Assembly (NCBI RefSeq): GCF_018531125.1
Contig: NZ_JAHDSY010000004.1
Length of the DNA: 64,000 nt
Origin: Canibacter zhuwentaonis
GTDB lineage: Bacteria > Actinomycetota > Actinomycetes > Actinomycetales > Microbacteriaceae
Strand: one strand, 5' to 3'
Positions 7,504-17,101 of the stretch are shown one piece after another (positions within the stretch are counted from its first letter, which is position 1; each line of letters starts with the position of its first letter). The notes under the pieces are model-generated. The model was not told the origin of the DNA, ran no database searches, and saw nothing but the letters and a program-made list of their open reading frames with translations. The translations under genes and the position numbers were made by a program.

Positions 7504-9288
7504 GTGATTAAAAAGCTTGTTGATAGGCGACGCCTGCTCGCTTTCACACTTGTTGTCGTCGTTATTGCGGTGTTTGCCGGGCGGCTGTTTTCGCTGCAGG
7601 TTGTGCAGGCTGAGCAGCTGACGGCCGAGGCTCAGGGGCAAATCGGGGTGGAGAGTGTGCTGCAGGCGGTGCGCGGAGATATTGTGGATCGTAACGGCAG
7701 TGTGCTAGCAACAACTCGTGAACTCTACGACGCTAAGTTGTCACCTAAAAACACGCGCGAAAACAAGGGTATTTTCTACCGTTTTAACCAAAGCACAGGA
7801 AACCGCGAAAAGGTCACAACAGAGGCCGCACTAACTGAAATTGCGGCGATTGTTGGCAGACCGGCTGAAGAGCTGATCAAAGCGGTTAATGACGAGCTGG
7901 CAGAAAATCCGAAATCTGATTTTATGTACGTAAAGCGCGGCATTGATCTGGGACAGCTGCGCCAGCTAAAAGAACTCGGTGTGCCGTGGATGACGTACGA
8001 GTCGGTTTTTGACAGATCGTATCCAAACGGCGCGGTTGCCGGTAATCTGCTTGGCTATCAGTGGGAGGATAACGGCCCCAAATTTGCCGGAATTGAGCGT
8101 TCACAAAACGAGTGTTTAACCGGTGAAGACGGTTTTGAAACCTATGAGAGATCAGCGGATGGGATGGCGCTGCCAGGAAGCCGGGTTGAGGTTAAAAAAC
8201 GCACAAACGGCGGTAAAGTTGCGCTCACAATAGATCGTGACTTGCAGTATCAGGTGCAGCAGATTGTTAATTTAGCGCGTGAAAAAACCGGCGCTGAATG
8301 GGCTATGCACGTTGTTATGAACGCAAAAACGGGTGAACTTTTGGCAGTTGCCGAAGACAACTCTGTTGATCCTAATAACACTGCCGCATCAGATCCAAGC
8401 CGGCTGGGTTCGCGCGCTTTTTCAAGCCCTTACGAGCCTGGCTCGTCTTTTAAGGCGCTAACAGCCGCGATGGCAATTAACGAGGGCAAAGCAACGGCAA
8501 TAACGCAAAGTAGCACCCCGTACGAGTGGCGCCCCGAGCCGGGAGTTGTTTTTAGTGACGCGTATCCGCACCCCGAAACAAGATGGACACTCGCGGGTAT
8601 TCTCGCTGTTTCATCCAACGTTGGCACAACCATGATTGGCGGTCGCGTAGACAAAAACGTGCGGTACGAGTATTTGAAAAAGTTTGGACTGGGTCAGGCG
8701 ACCGAGGCGGGAATGCCGTACGAGGAATCCGGGCTGCTGTACCCCGCAGCGGAGTGGGACGCGCAGAGCAGCTACAATATTATGTTCGGGCAGGGTGTTT
8801 CTTCAACTATTATTCAAACTGCGGGAGCCTATCAGGCGCTCGCCAATAAGGGTCTGCGCATCCCTCCGAGCCTGGTTAAATCCTGCACCTCTGACAACGG
8901 CGAGGTGACCGAGTTTAACCACGGCGAGCCGGTGCGGGTTGTGAGTGAGCAGACGGCAGCTGAGGTTACAGACATTCTTGAGAACGTGGCTAACTACGGC
9001 ACGGTTTATGACCGTGTGCATATAGACGGTTACCGCGTTGTCGGTAAAACCGCGACCGCTGAGCAGTCTGATGGGCGGGGCGGATACAGGAGCGACTACA
9101 TCAACAGTTTTGCCGGGTATTTTCCAGCCGATGATCCGCAGTATGTTGTTGTGAGCTCAATTGCGTTCCCGCAGCGTTCAAGCAGTGTCGCCGGAACTTC
9201 CTGGCGTGATACTGTGCGGGCAACGATCCGCCATTTCCAAGTGCCGCCATCGCAGGGCGAATATCGCAAGCTCCCGCTCGAGTATTAA
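7504..9288 (+). CDS. ftsI: Peptidoglycan D,D-transpeptidase FtsI (PBP class B)
   Basis: Septal transpeptidase that cross-links peptidoglycan with its partner FtsW. A short basic N-terminus leads to a transmembrane helix (LAFTLVVVVIAVFAGRLFSL), then the dimerisation (pedestal) domain with VRGDIVDRNGSVLA, then the transpeptidase domain. Active-site motifs are SSFK (catalytic Ser314, Lys317), SSN (370-372) and, in third position, K515-T-A-T rather than the usual KTGT. The Gly-to-Ala change at 517 is odd because that residue lines the beta-3 strand of the active site; the rest of the domain looks intact. GTG 7504 is the start, with AGGAGCG upstream. The next gene is murF after 39 bp, with no murE between them. 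Confidence 0.93.
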   Translation: MIKKLVDRRRLLAFTLVVVVIAVFAGRLFSLQVVQAEQLTAEAQGQIGVESVLQAVRGDIVDRNGSVLATTRELYDAKLSPKNTRENKGIFYRFNQSTGNREKVTTEAALTEIAAIVGRPAEELIKAVNDELAENPKSDFMYVKRGIDLGQLRQLKELGVPWMTYESVFDRSYPNGAVAGNLLGYQWEDNGPKFAGIERSQNECLTGEDGFETYERSADGMALPGSRVEVKKRTNGGKVALTIDRDLQYQVQQIVNLAREKTGAEWAMHVVMNAKTGELLAVAEDNSVDPNNTAASDPSRLGSRAFSSPYEPGSSFKALTAAMAINEGKATAITQSSTPYEWRPEPGVVFSDAYPHPETRWTLAGILAVSSNVGTTMIGGRVDKNVRYEYLKKFGLGQATEAGMPYEESGLLYPAAEWDAQSSYNIMFGQGVSSTIIQTAGAYQALANKGLRIPPSLVKSCTSDNGEVTEFNHGEPVRVVSEQTAAEVTDILENVANYGTVYDRVHIDGYRVVGKTATAEQSDGRGGYRSDYINSFAGYFPADDPQYVVVSSIAFPQRSSSVAGTSWRDTVRATIRHFQVPPSQGEYRKLPLEY

Positions 9289-9327
9289 GTTTTTAGCGCG
9301 TAGAATAAACGGTGAAACCAGGATTAT

Positions 9328-10740
9328 ATGATTGATTTAACGCTTAGAGAAATAGCTGAGGTTACCGGTGGTAAGCTGTTTTTAGATACCGCTGCAGTCA
9401 CTCCCGAAACGGTTCTTAGCGGTCTTGTGCAAACTGATTCGCGCGAGCTTGAGCCGGGGCAGATTTTCGTTGCCAGGCGCGGTGACACGCAAGACGGATA
9501 CGACTATATTGACGCGGCGGTGCGCGCGGGCGCGGCGCTGGTTATTTGCGAGCAGCCGTCGCAGGCCTCGGTTGCGCAGGTTATTGTTGCGGATGCAACC
9601 GCTGCGCTGGGCGAACTTGCGGGCGCGGTGATTGCGCGACTGAAGCAGCTCGGACGCCTAAAGGTTATTGCAATAACGGGTTCTAACGGTAAAACAACAA
9701 CCAAAAATCTGCTTGCTAAAATGCTCTCCTGCGCGGGTAACACCGTGGCGGCTGAAAAATCTTTTAATAACGAGGTTGGCGGGCCGCTCACAATGCTGCG
9801 CGCGCAGGAAGATACCGACTTTTTGGTGCTTGAAATTGGCGCGAGCGCTCCCGGAGAAATTGCAAACCTGGTGCGTTTAGCGCAGCCCGATTATGGCGTT
9901 GTGCTGATGGTCGGGCTTGCGCACGCGGGCTGCTTTGGCAGCATCGAGGCAACTGCGCAAGCGAAGCAGGAGATGGTTGCTATGCTGCGAGAAAATGCCG
10001 TTGCAGTTTTGAATGCGGCGGATGCGCGAGTTAAACAAATGGCGGCGCACACTGCTGCGCGCACCTTGTATTTTGGTGACACAACAGGCTCTGCCTACGC
10101 GAGCAATATTGAGGTTACCGCGCAGGGCACAGTGTTTAACCTGCATTTAGGAGCGCACGAGGAGCGGGTCTTGTTTCAGGTGCTCGGCGCGCACCACGTT
10201 AATAACGCGCTGGCTGCCGCCGCGGTTGCGAGCGAGTGCGGGGTTGATTTCAATTCGATACTGCGGGTTTTAAGCAGCAGTTCGCGGGCTGCTAAGTGGC
10301 GCATGGAGGTTACTAAACTTCCCGGCGGAATCACGCTTATTAATGATGCTTACAACGCGAGCCCCGACTCTATGGAGGCGGCTTTAAAAACCTTGGCGCA
10401 GGTTAGCGATCTGCAGGGGCGCAGCATCGCAGTGCTCGGCGAGATGAGCGAGCTGGGCGAGTTTGCGAGTCCCGCTTACGATAAACTTGGAGTTTTGGCG
10501 GTGCGGTTGCGTATTTCGCAGCTTATTGCTGTTGGCACGAACGTGCGTAGAATGTATATTTCCGCCGTTAATGAGGGAGCCTGGGATGGTGTCGCCGCGC
10601 ACCATTTTGAAACCCAGGATGAGGCTTTTGCGTATTTGAAGGCAGAGCTGCGTGAAGGGGATACTGTGTTAGTAAAATCTTCTAACGTGGCTAAACTGAG
10701 ATTCTTAGGCGACAAGTTGAAAGAGGAGCTAGCGTCGTGA
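9328..10740 (+). CDS. murF: UDP-MurNAc-tripeptide-D-alanyl-D-alanine ligase MurF
   Basis: Adds D-Ala-D-Ala to UDP-MurNAc-tripeptide using ATP, the last cytoplasmic step of the Park nucleotide. It shows the Mur-ligase P-loop ITGSNGKTTTKNLL (about residue 112-125), the central-domain SFNNEVGGPLTMLR typical of MurF, and the C-terminal substrate motif NDAYNASPDSM. The length of 470 aa is normal. MurF rather than MurE is assigned from the SFNN and NDAYNASP motifs. The stop codon overlaps the start of mraY by 4 bp. Confidence 0.95.
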   Translation: MIDLTLREIAEVTGGKLFLDTAAVTPETVLSGLVQTDSRELEPGQIFVARRGDTQDGYDYIDAAVRAGAALVICEQPSQASVAQVIVADATAALGELAGAVIARLKQLGRLKVIAITGSNGKTTTKNLLAKMLSCAGNTVAAEKSFNNEVGGPLTMLRAQEDTDFLVLEIGASAPGEIANLVRLAQPDYGVVLMVGLAHAGCFGSIEATAQAKQEMVAMLRENAVAVLNAADARVKQMAAHTAARTLYFGDTTGSAYASNIEVTAQGTVFNLHLGAHEERVLFQVLGAHHVNNALAAAAVASECGVDFNSILRVLSSSSRAAKWRMEVTKLPGGITLINDAYNASPDSMEAALKTLAQVSDLQGRSIAVLGEMSELGEFASPAYDKLGVLAVRLRISQLIAVGTNVRRMYISAVNEGAWDGVAAHHFETQDEAFAYLKAELREGDTVLVKSSNVAKLRFLGDKLKEELAS

Positions 10741-11825
10741 TCGCCGTGCTTTTGTCGGGCATTATTGCGCTTGCTTTTTCGCTGTTTTTAACGCCCCTGT
10801 TTGTAAAAATATTTAGGCGTTTGCAGTGGGGACAGTTTATCCGTGAGGACGGTCCTGAATCTCACTATGCTAAGCGCGGCACGCCCACAATGGGTGGTAT
10901 TGTGTTCTTAATCGGCGCCCCCATCGCCTATTTTACTGCGGAGCTTATCACCGACGGCACGCCAACCGCGTCCGCTCTGCTGGTTATTGGGCTGGCCTGG
11001 GGTTGTGGACTAATTGGGTTTATTGACGACTACGTAAAAACCCGCAAACAGCAGTCGCTCGGGCTGGGCGGCTGGGCGAAAATATTCGGGCAGGTTGTTG
11101 CTGCCTCCGTGTTCGGGTTTTTAGCACTGAAATTTCCAGACGAGCATGGAATCACACCGGCCACAACTGCAGTTTCGCTGTTTCGTGACACTGAAATAGA
11201 TTTTTTGGCGCTCGGCAAATGGGTCGGGCTGATTCTTTTTATGCTCTGGGTTATTTTAATAACCACAGCAACTTCTAACGCGGTAAATCTTACTGACGGG
11301 CTTGACGGTCTTGCCGCGGGCGCTTCTATTATGGTGTTCATGGCGTATATTCTGATCAGCTTTTGGCAGTTTTCGCAGAGTTGCGTGCTCGAAGATTACG
11401 CGGTTGGGTGCTACACGGTGCGCGATCCGCTCGATCTTGTTGCTGTTGCGGCAGCATTTACCGGCGCGCTAATTGGTTTTCTGTGGTGGAATACCTCGCC
11501 CGCGCTGCTGTATATGGGAGACACCGGCTCAATGGGTATCGGCGGCGCAATTGCAGCGCTTGCAGTGCTCACGCGCACGGAGTTGCTGCTGATTATGGTT
11601 GGCGGGCTGTTCCTGATCGAGGCAGGATCGGTTATTCTGCAGCGCGCTTATTTCAAAGCAACAGGGGGCAAGCGGATCTTCCTGATGAGCCCCATTCATC
11701 ACCATTTTGAGCTTAAAGGTTGGGCAGAGGTTACAGTTGTTGTGCGTTTTTGGATTGTTGCGGGCGCGCTGGCAGTGCTCGGGGTTGCGATGTTCTACGG
11801 CGAGTGGGTTTTGCTAAATGGCTAG
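10737..11825 (+). CDS. mraY: Phospho-N-acetylmuramoyl-pentapeptide transferase MraY
   Basis: Integral membrane enzyme that transfers phospho-MurNAc-pentapeptide to undecaprenyl phosphate, making lipid I. About ten transmembrane helices are visible. Family motifs are HYAKRGTPTMGGI, the metal-binding FIDDYVKTR, NAVNLTDGLDGLA and MSPIHHHFELKGW. The length is 362 aa. GTG 10737 overlaps the murF stop, and its own stop overlaps murD by 8 bp, as in a tightly coupled operon. Confidence 0.97.
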   Translation: MIAVLLSGIIALAFSLFLTPLFVKIFRRLQWGQFIREDGPESHYAKRGTPTMGGIVFLIGAPIAYFTAELITDGTPTASALLVIGLAWGCGLIGFIDDYVKTRKQQSLGLGGWAKIFGQVVAASVFGFLALKFPDEHGITPATTAVSLFRDTEIDFLALGKWVGLILFMLWVILITTATSNAVNLTDGLDGLAAGASIMVFMAYILISFWQFSQSCVLEDYAVGCYTVRDPLDLVAVAAAFTGALIGFLWWNTSPALLYMGDTGSMGIGGAIAALAVLTRTELLLIMVGGLFLIEAGSVILQRAYFKATGGKRIFLMSPIHHHFELKGWAEVTVVVRFWIVAGALAVLGVAMFYGEWVLLNG

Positions 11826-13323
11826 GTTAGATCCCGCGCTGCTCGCGCAGTTAAACAGCTGGTACGCGCCGTGGCGCGGTATTCGCGCCTGTGTGCTGGG
11901 GCTCGGGGTAGCTGGGTTTGCGGCGGCGGATGTGCTCGCAGAGCTTGGGGTTACAACACGGGTTTTTGCGCAGCGCGGTGACGTGGAAAAAGAGAAGATT
12001 TTATCCGTGCTGGATGTTACAAGCTGCATTGGTGATAATGAAGCGCAGTTAGCGGCGCTGCGGGAGTTCGATCCGCAATTAATTATTGTATCCCCCGGGT
12101 ATCGCCCCGATAATCCGCTGCTGCTTTGGGCCGCGCAAGCGGGAATTACAGTGTGGGGCGATATTGAGTTTGCCTGGCGCGTGCGAGACAAAGTATACAC
12201 CGCCGAGTGGCTCTGTATCACCGGTACTAACGGGAAAACAACCACGGCACAGCTGACCGCAACTATGCTCGTGTCAAGCGGTGCGAAGGCCGCTCCCGTG
12301 GGTAATATAGGGGTGCCTGTGCTAGACGCGATTCGGGATCCTGAAGGGTTTGACGCGCTGGTTGTGGAGCTTTCGAGTTTCCAGCTACACTGGCTTGATA
12401 CGGTGCGACCGTACGCCAGCTGTGTGCTTAATATTGCCCGCGATCACCTTGACTGGCACGGCAGTTACGAGGCTTATATTGCGGCAAAGGCGAAGATTTT
12501 TGAGCGCACAAAAACCGCGTGCGTTTACAATCGTCACGAAGAAATAATAGAAACTTTGCTGATGCAGGCCGATGTGCAGGAGGGGGCGCGAGCTGTCGGG
12601 TTTGGGCTTGACACTCCGGCGCGATCTGAGCTGGGAGTTGTTGAAGGCATTCTGGTTGATCGCGGCTATCACGCAGCGCGCGGCACAACGGCGCTTGAGC
12701 TGGTAACGCTGAGCGAGTTGCACGAAGCAGGTTTGGCGCAGCCGCACACCGTCGCCAATGTTTTAGCTGCCGCTGCCCTCGCAAGAGCTTACGGAGTTGC
12801 CCCGACCGATATTAAACGCGCAGTGCTCGGTTTTGTGCCCGACAAACACCGGGTTGAGCCCGTTGCTAAGCAAAACGGGGTGCTCTGGGTTGATGATTCA
12901 AAAGCGACCAATTCGCACGCGGCGGATGCGGCGCTGTCTGCGGTTACTAGCACGGTGTGGATTATGGGCGGCGATTTTAAGGGCACAGATATTGTGCAGC
13001 TGCTAACAAAGCACGTAAAAAAGCTGCGGGCGGTTGTTGTTATCGGCGCAAACTCGCAGGAAACTGCGGGCTTGGTGCGGCGAGTTTGCCCTGAACTTAC
13101 GGTTGCGCAGGTTGCGGCGGAAGATGCTGAGGGCGCTAAACTCACAGGAGATGCCGTTATGGAGCGTGCTGTTGTATCCGCCGCGAACTATGCGTTCGCC
13201 GGCGACACGGTATTGCTCGCACCGGCGGCGGCGAGCATCGATCAGTTTGGCGGATACGCTGAGCGCGGGCTTGCGTTTGTGCGCGCGGTGCAGCAGCTTT
13301 TGGGGGTGCCAGGTGAGCAGTAA
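11818..13323 (+). CDS. murD: UDP-MurNAc-L-alanine-D-glutamate ligase MurD
   Basis: ATP-dependent addition of D-Glu to UDP-MurNAc-L-Ala. The N-terminal UDP-binding domain has VLGLGVAGFAAADVL, the P-loop CITGTNGKTTTAQL (about residue 138-151), LSSFQLHWL, NIARDHLDWHGS, and the C-terminal HRVEPVAKQNGVLWVDDSKATN. The length of 501 aa is slightly above the E. coli enzyme and normal for actinobacteria. It overlaps mraY by 8 bp and ftsW by 11 bp. Confidence 0.96.
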   Translation: MARLDPALLAQLNSWYAPWRGIRACVLGLGVAGFAAADVLAELGVTTRVFAQRGDVEKEKILSVLDVTSCIGDNEAQLAALREFDPQLIIVSPGYRPDNPLLLWAAQAGITVWGDIEFAWRVRDKVYTAEWLCITGTNGKTTTAQLTATMLVSSGAKAAPVGNIGVPVLDAIRDPEGFDALVVELSSFQLHWLDTVRPYASCVLNIARDHLDWHGSYEAYIAAKAKIFERTKTACVYNRHEEIIETLLMQADVQEGARAVGFGLDTPARSELGVVEGILVDRGYHAARGTTALELVTLSELHEAGLAQPHTVANVLAAAALARAYGVAPTDIKRAVLGFVPDKHRVEPVAKQNGVLWVDDSKATNSHAADAALSAVTSTVWIMGGDFKGTDIVQLLTKHVKKLRAVVVIGANSQETAGLVRRVCPELTVAQVAAEDAEGAKLTGDAVMERAVVSAANYAFAGDTVLLAPAAASIDQFGGYAERGLAFVRAVQQLLGVPGEQ

Positions 13324-14545
13324 ATTAACCGGCGCGCGGATAGATGCCGCAGTTGCCGCAGTGAGTGGCATTAAAAAACGCCCTCTGAACAGGGGAATTA
13401 TCGCAATTTGGGCGGTTGCTGTGCCGCTGATGATGCTGGGTGCTTTGATGGTGACATCCGCGTCCGCAACTCAGGCGGAGGGTGCTTTTGCCTCTGGCGC
13501 GAGGCATTTTCTGTACGCGCTTGTGGCAATAGTTTTAATGGGTCTTGTGGCGATGTTTGTGACGATCACGCTGCTCCGTAAAATTGCCCCGTGGTTTGCG
13601 CTGCTCGCGGTGATTTTGCAGCTGCTGGTGCTGTTTTCGCCGTTGGGCGTGACAATCGGTGGTAACCGTAACTGGCTAGCGCTGGGACCCGTTACAGTGC
13701 AGCCCTCTGAGTTCTTGAAACTTGCCCTGATTATACTGCTGTCGCTAAGCATTTATCAGTCGCACAGAAATAAAACCGTGGTACAAAACAACGCGCCAAT
13801 TTGGATTGTTTCTTTCGCTCTAATAATTATGATTGTGATCGGTCACGATCAGGGAACTGCCAGCGTGCTCGGGCTGATCGTTATCGGGTGTTTGTATTTC
13901 ACTGGTGCGAGCGGCAAGCGCGTGGCGAGTTTTATTGGCGTCGGCGCGGCAGCGGCGGTGCTGGGCGTGTTAACCAGCTCTAACAGGCTCGATCGTATTA
14001 AGAGCCTGTTTATTACCGATAACTCGGTCGACTACGCGACGCTCAACTGGCAGCCAACCCACGCGATTTGGGCGATTGCAAACGGCGGGGTTAACGGCAC
14101 TGGAATCGGCAACTCAATTGTTAAATGGGCCTGGCTGCCGGCTTCTGAAAACGACTATATTTTTGCAATTATTGCCGAGGAGCTGGGGCTAATCGGCGCG
14201 ATCTGTGTGCTGCTAGGTTACGGCGTGTTGGCCTGGGCTTTGATCTGGATTTTAGGAACCGTGCGCGATAATTTCAGCAGGGGTATTATCGGCGGTGTGC
14301 TGGTGTGGATCATTGGGCAGGCGATTGTGAACATCGCTGTTGTGCTGCGTATTCTACCGGTGTTGGGAGTGCCGCTGCCCCTAATTAGCGCGGGCGGTAG
14401 TGCGCTTTTGGCGTGCGCTCTGGCGCTCGGGGTGGTACTCGTGTGTGCGCATGAAGCGGAGACGCGCATCCGTAAAGAACGTTTGCCGACGCAAAAAGTG
14501 GGCGATGCGAGTTTGCCGAAGCTGAACAAGCGAGGTGTTGTGTGA
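13313..14545 (+). CDS. ftsW: Peptidoglycan glycosyltransferase FtsW (SEDS family)
   Basis: Multi-pass SEDS polymerase that makes septal glycan strands with FtsI. About ten transmembrane helices are visible, together with the SEDS motifs GNRNWLALGPVTVQPSE, SENDYIFAIIAEELGLIG and LPLISAGGSALLA. The open frame runs back to 13034, but that extension lies inside murD and is unlike FtsW. GTG 13313, overlapping the end of murD, gives a 410-aa protein of ordinary length with a short cytoplasmic start. The stop overlaps murG by 4 bp. Confidence 0.93.
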   Translation: MSSKLTGARIDAAVAAVSGIKKRPLNRGIIAIWAVAVPLMMLGALMVTSASATQAEGAFASGARHFLYALVAIVLMGLVAMFVTITLLRKIAPWFALLAVILQLLVLFSPLGVTIGGNRNWLALGPVTVQPSEFLKLALIILLSLSIYQSHRNKTVVQNNAPIWIVSFALIIMIVIGHDQGTASVLGLIVIGCLYFTGASGKRVASFIGVGAAAAVLGVLTSSNRLDRIKSLFITDNSVDYATLNWQPTHAIWAIANGGVNGTGIGNSIVKWAWLPASENDYIFAIIAEELGLIGAICVLLGYGVLAWALIWILGTVRDNFSRGIIGGVLVWIIGQAIVNIAVVLRILPVLGVPLPLISAGGSALLACALALGVVLVCAHEAETRIRKERLPTQKVGDASLPKLNKRGVV

Positions 14546-15612
14546 GATATTTACTTGCCGGAGGAGGCACTGCCGGGCACGTAAACCCGTTGTTGGCGCT
14601 CGCAGAAATGATCACCGCACAGGAGGCAAATACCGAAATTGTTGTGCTCGGAACTTGCGAGGGGCTGGAGTCGCGGCTCGTGCCAGAGCGCGGTTTTGAG
14701 CTGTTCACAATTGCTAAACTGCCTTTTCCACGCACCCTAAACCTGTACGCCTTAGGATTTGCCCCGCGCTTTATTAAAGCAGTTGTGCGCACCGTAAAAC
14801 TAATGCGCAGTCGCCGCATTGACGCGGTTGTGGGATTTGGCGGGTACGCATCCGCGCCCGCTTATGCGGCTGCAAAATTGCTCGGTGTGCCGTATGTGAT
14901 TCACGAAGCAAACGCGCTGCCGGGTATAGCCAACAGGGCAGGAGCGTTCGGCACGGAGTGGGTCGGCGTGACCTTTGCGAACACCCCCATTCGCGGCGCA
15001 AAAGTGATTGGAATGCCGCTGCGCAAAGAGATCGCAGAGCTTGACCGTGCAGCTCAGAGAGCTAGCGCCGCGCAGTTTTTCGGGCTTGACGCAAATCGCA
15101 AAACCCTGCTTGTAACCGGCGGATCGCTTGGTGCGCGCGGAATTAATGAGGGCATTGCGGCAGGTGCCGCGCAGTTTGCCGCCGCAGGAGTGCAGGTGCT
15201 GCACATTTGGGGCGAGCAAACAGAATCTACTGCGGTGACAGTTGCCGGGTATAAAATACTGCCGTACTGTGATCGCATGGAGCTGGCATTTAGCCTGGCG
15301 GATTTTGTGATCTCGCGTGCCGGGGCAACAACAGTGAGCGAAATAGCCGGTCTTAGCCTGCCAGCGGTGTTTGTGCCCTACCGGCATGGCAACGGCGAGC
15401 AGGCGCGCAATTGCGCCGAGGTTGTGAATGCGGGTGGCGCGCTGTTGGCAGAAGACGCTGAAATCACCCCGGAGTGGGTTAAAATGCAGCTTTTGCCGCT
15501 GCTGCAGAACGATTACGAACTGCGGCTAATGAGCGAGCGAGCGGGGCGATCCGCTTGCCTAAACGGCACAGAGCAGCTTTACGAGATGGTGCGGCGGGCG
15601 TTGCGGGCGTAG
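14542..15612 (+). CDS. murG: UDP-GlcNAc:lipid I N-acetylglucosaminyltransferase MurG
   Basis: Peripheral membrane GT-B glycosyltransferase that converts lipid I to lipid II. The sequence starts RYLLAGGGTAGHVNP (the first glycine-rich loop). It continues with VGFGGYASAPAYAAAK, HEANALPGIANR, the second loop LVTGGSLGARGIN, and the donor site SRAGATTVSEIAGLSLPAVFVPYRHG, close to the family SRAGA...PxxLVP pattern. The length is 356 aa. GTG 14542 overlaps the ftsW stop. Confidence 0.96.
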   Translation: MRYLLAGGGTAGHVNPLLALAEMITAQEANTEIVVLGTCEGLESRLVPERGFELFTIAKLPFPRTLNLYALGFAPRFIKAVVRTVKLMRSRRIDAVVGFGGYASAPAYAAAKLLGVPYVIHEANALPGIANRAGAFGTEWVGVTFANTPIRGAKVIGMPLRKEIAELDRAAQRASAAQFFGLDANRKTLLVTGGSLGARGINEGIAAGAAQFAAAGVQVLHIWGEQTESTAVTVAGYKILPYCDRMELAFSLADFVISRAGATTVSEIAGLSLPAVFVPYRHGNGEQARNCAEVVNAGGALLAEDAEITPEWVKMQLLPLLQNDYELRLMSERAGRSACLNGTEQLYEMVRRALRA

Positions 15613-15643
15613 CGCCCGGGTTACAATAGGGAGGCGTAAGCAG

Positions 15644-17095
15644 ATGATTTATCCAGATTTAGAGCAGAGCGTGGGCGCAGATTTGGGACGCGTACACTTT
15701 GTCGGCATTGGCGGATCGGGAATGCACGGAATTGCGCGCATGATGCTCAGCCGCGGGCACGTTGTAACCGGCTCAGACAGGGCGCTGAACGCTAACACTG
15801 CGGCTTTGCAGCAGCTCGGGGTGAAAGTTTATGAGGGGCATCGTGCCGAGAACGCGCACGGCGCTGACACACTGGTAATAACGGGCGCGCTCTGGCCCAA
15901 CAACCCGGAATACCTGTACGCAAAAGAGAACAACCTGCAGCTTCTGCACAGATCGCAGGCGCTGGCTTGGCTAACGCGCAACAGGCGGCTGGTGGCAGTT
16001 GCCGGGGCGCACGGCAAAACCACCTCAACGGGAATGCTGGTGACGGGGCTGCTGGGCAGCGGAGCCGATCCGTCTTTTGTGAACGGCGGCGTTATTGAGC
16101 GGCTTGGGGTGAGCGCGCGCGAGGGTGCTGATGAGCTGTTCGTGATCGAAGCCGACGAGTCAGATCGCTCATTTTTGCTTTACGAAACGGCCGTTGCGCT
16201 AATCACCAATGTTGACCCGGAGCACCTTGATTTTTACGGCTCGCGCGAGGCATTTATGCGCGCCTTTGTCGATTTTGCCACCGCTGCTAAAGAACTAGTG
16301 GTTATTTCAGCGGATGATCCGGGCGCTCTCGAGGTGCGCGAAATGCTGCCGCGTAGCACTTGCGTTGTGACCTTCGGAACGGCGGCAACAGCGGATGTGC
16401 GAGTGCGCAACATAGATCTTTCTGGGGAGGTTAGTTTTGATGTGAGCTGCGGCGCTGAGACTGCGCGTGTGCAATTGAACGTGTTTGGTTCTCATAACGC
16501 TCTGAATGCAGCGGGCGCAATTGCTGTGCTGTTGCATCTGGGCAGTGATCTTCAAACCGCGGCTGCGGCGGTTGCTGATTTTGGCGGCACAAAACGCCGT
16601 TTTGAGTTTCACGCTGAGGTTGCCAGCGTGCGCGTTTATGATGATTACGCGCATCACCACACTGAGGTTGTGGCGCTGCTGAAATCGGTTAAGCCTGTTG
16701 TGGGAGCTGCGGGGCGCGTTATCGCGCTGCACCAGCCGCACCTGTTCAGTCGCACAGCAACTTTTTATGCGCAGTTTGCCGCAGCCCTTGAAAACAACGC
16801 TGACTACACGATTGTGCTGCCCGTTGATGGCGCGCGAGAGGATCCTGTGCCCGGGGTTACTGGCGAGTTGGTGGCAAACGCCTTTACCGACCAGGCGCGG
16901 GTTGCCTATTTTGATAACTGGGCTGATGTTGTGGCGCACGCCGCCGCAGTTGCCCGCCCCGGTGACGTTTTTATCACCATGAGCTGTGGCACGGCGTACC
17001 AGATTATCCCGGATTTTGTGGCGGCTCTTATCGCTCGTTTCGGTGATACGGAGTGCCGTTTCGCGGCGGATTTTAAGCTCCCCGCAGGAGGTTAG
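15644..17095 (+). CDS. murC: UDP-MurNAc-L-alanine ligase MurC
   Basis: ATP-dependent addition of L-Ala to UDP-MurNAc. The N-terminal Rossmann motif is VHFVGIGGSGMHGIARMM, the P-loop AGAHGKTTSTGMLV, the central motifs EADESDRSF and NVDPEHLDFYG, and the C-terminal RRFEFHAE and VYDDYAHHHTEV. The length is 483 aa. GGGAGG sits 8 bp before ATG 15644. MurC, D and F are all present in the window; MurE is the only Mur ligase not seen. Confidence 0.96.
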   Translation: MIYPDLEQSVGADLGRVHFVGIGGSGMHGIARMMLSRGHVVTGSDRALNANTAALQQLGVKVYEGHRAENAHGADTLVITGALWPNNPEYLYAKENNLQLLHRSQALAWLTRNRRLVAVAGAHGKTTSTGMLVTGLLGSGADPSFVNGGVIERLGVSAREGADELFVIEADESDRSFLLYETAVALITNVDPEHLDFYGSREAFMRAFVDFATAAKELVVISADDPGALEVREMLPRSTCVVTFGTAATADVRVRNIDLSGEVSFDVSCGAETARVQLNVFGSHNALNAAGAIAVLLHLGSDLQTAAAAVADFGGTKRRFEFHAEVASVRVYDDYAHHHTEVVALLKSVKPVVGAAGRVIALHQPHLFSRTATFYAQFAAALENNADYTIVLPVDGAREDPVPGVTGELVANAFTDQARVAYFDNWADVVAHAAAVARPGDVFITMSCGTAYQIIPDFVAALIARFGDTECRFAADFKLPAGG

Positions 17096-17101
17096 CTGAA
17101 G

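Noticed and set aside
13034..13312. N-terminal extension of ftsW
   Set aside because: It lies wholly within murD in another frame; FtsW homologues begin near GTG 13313.
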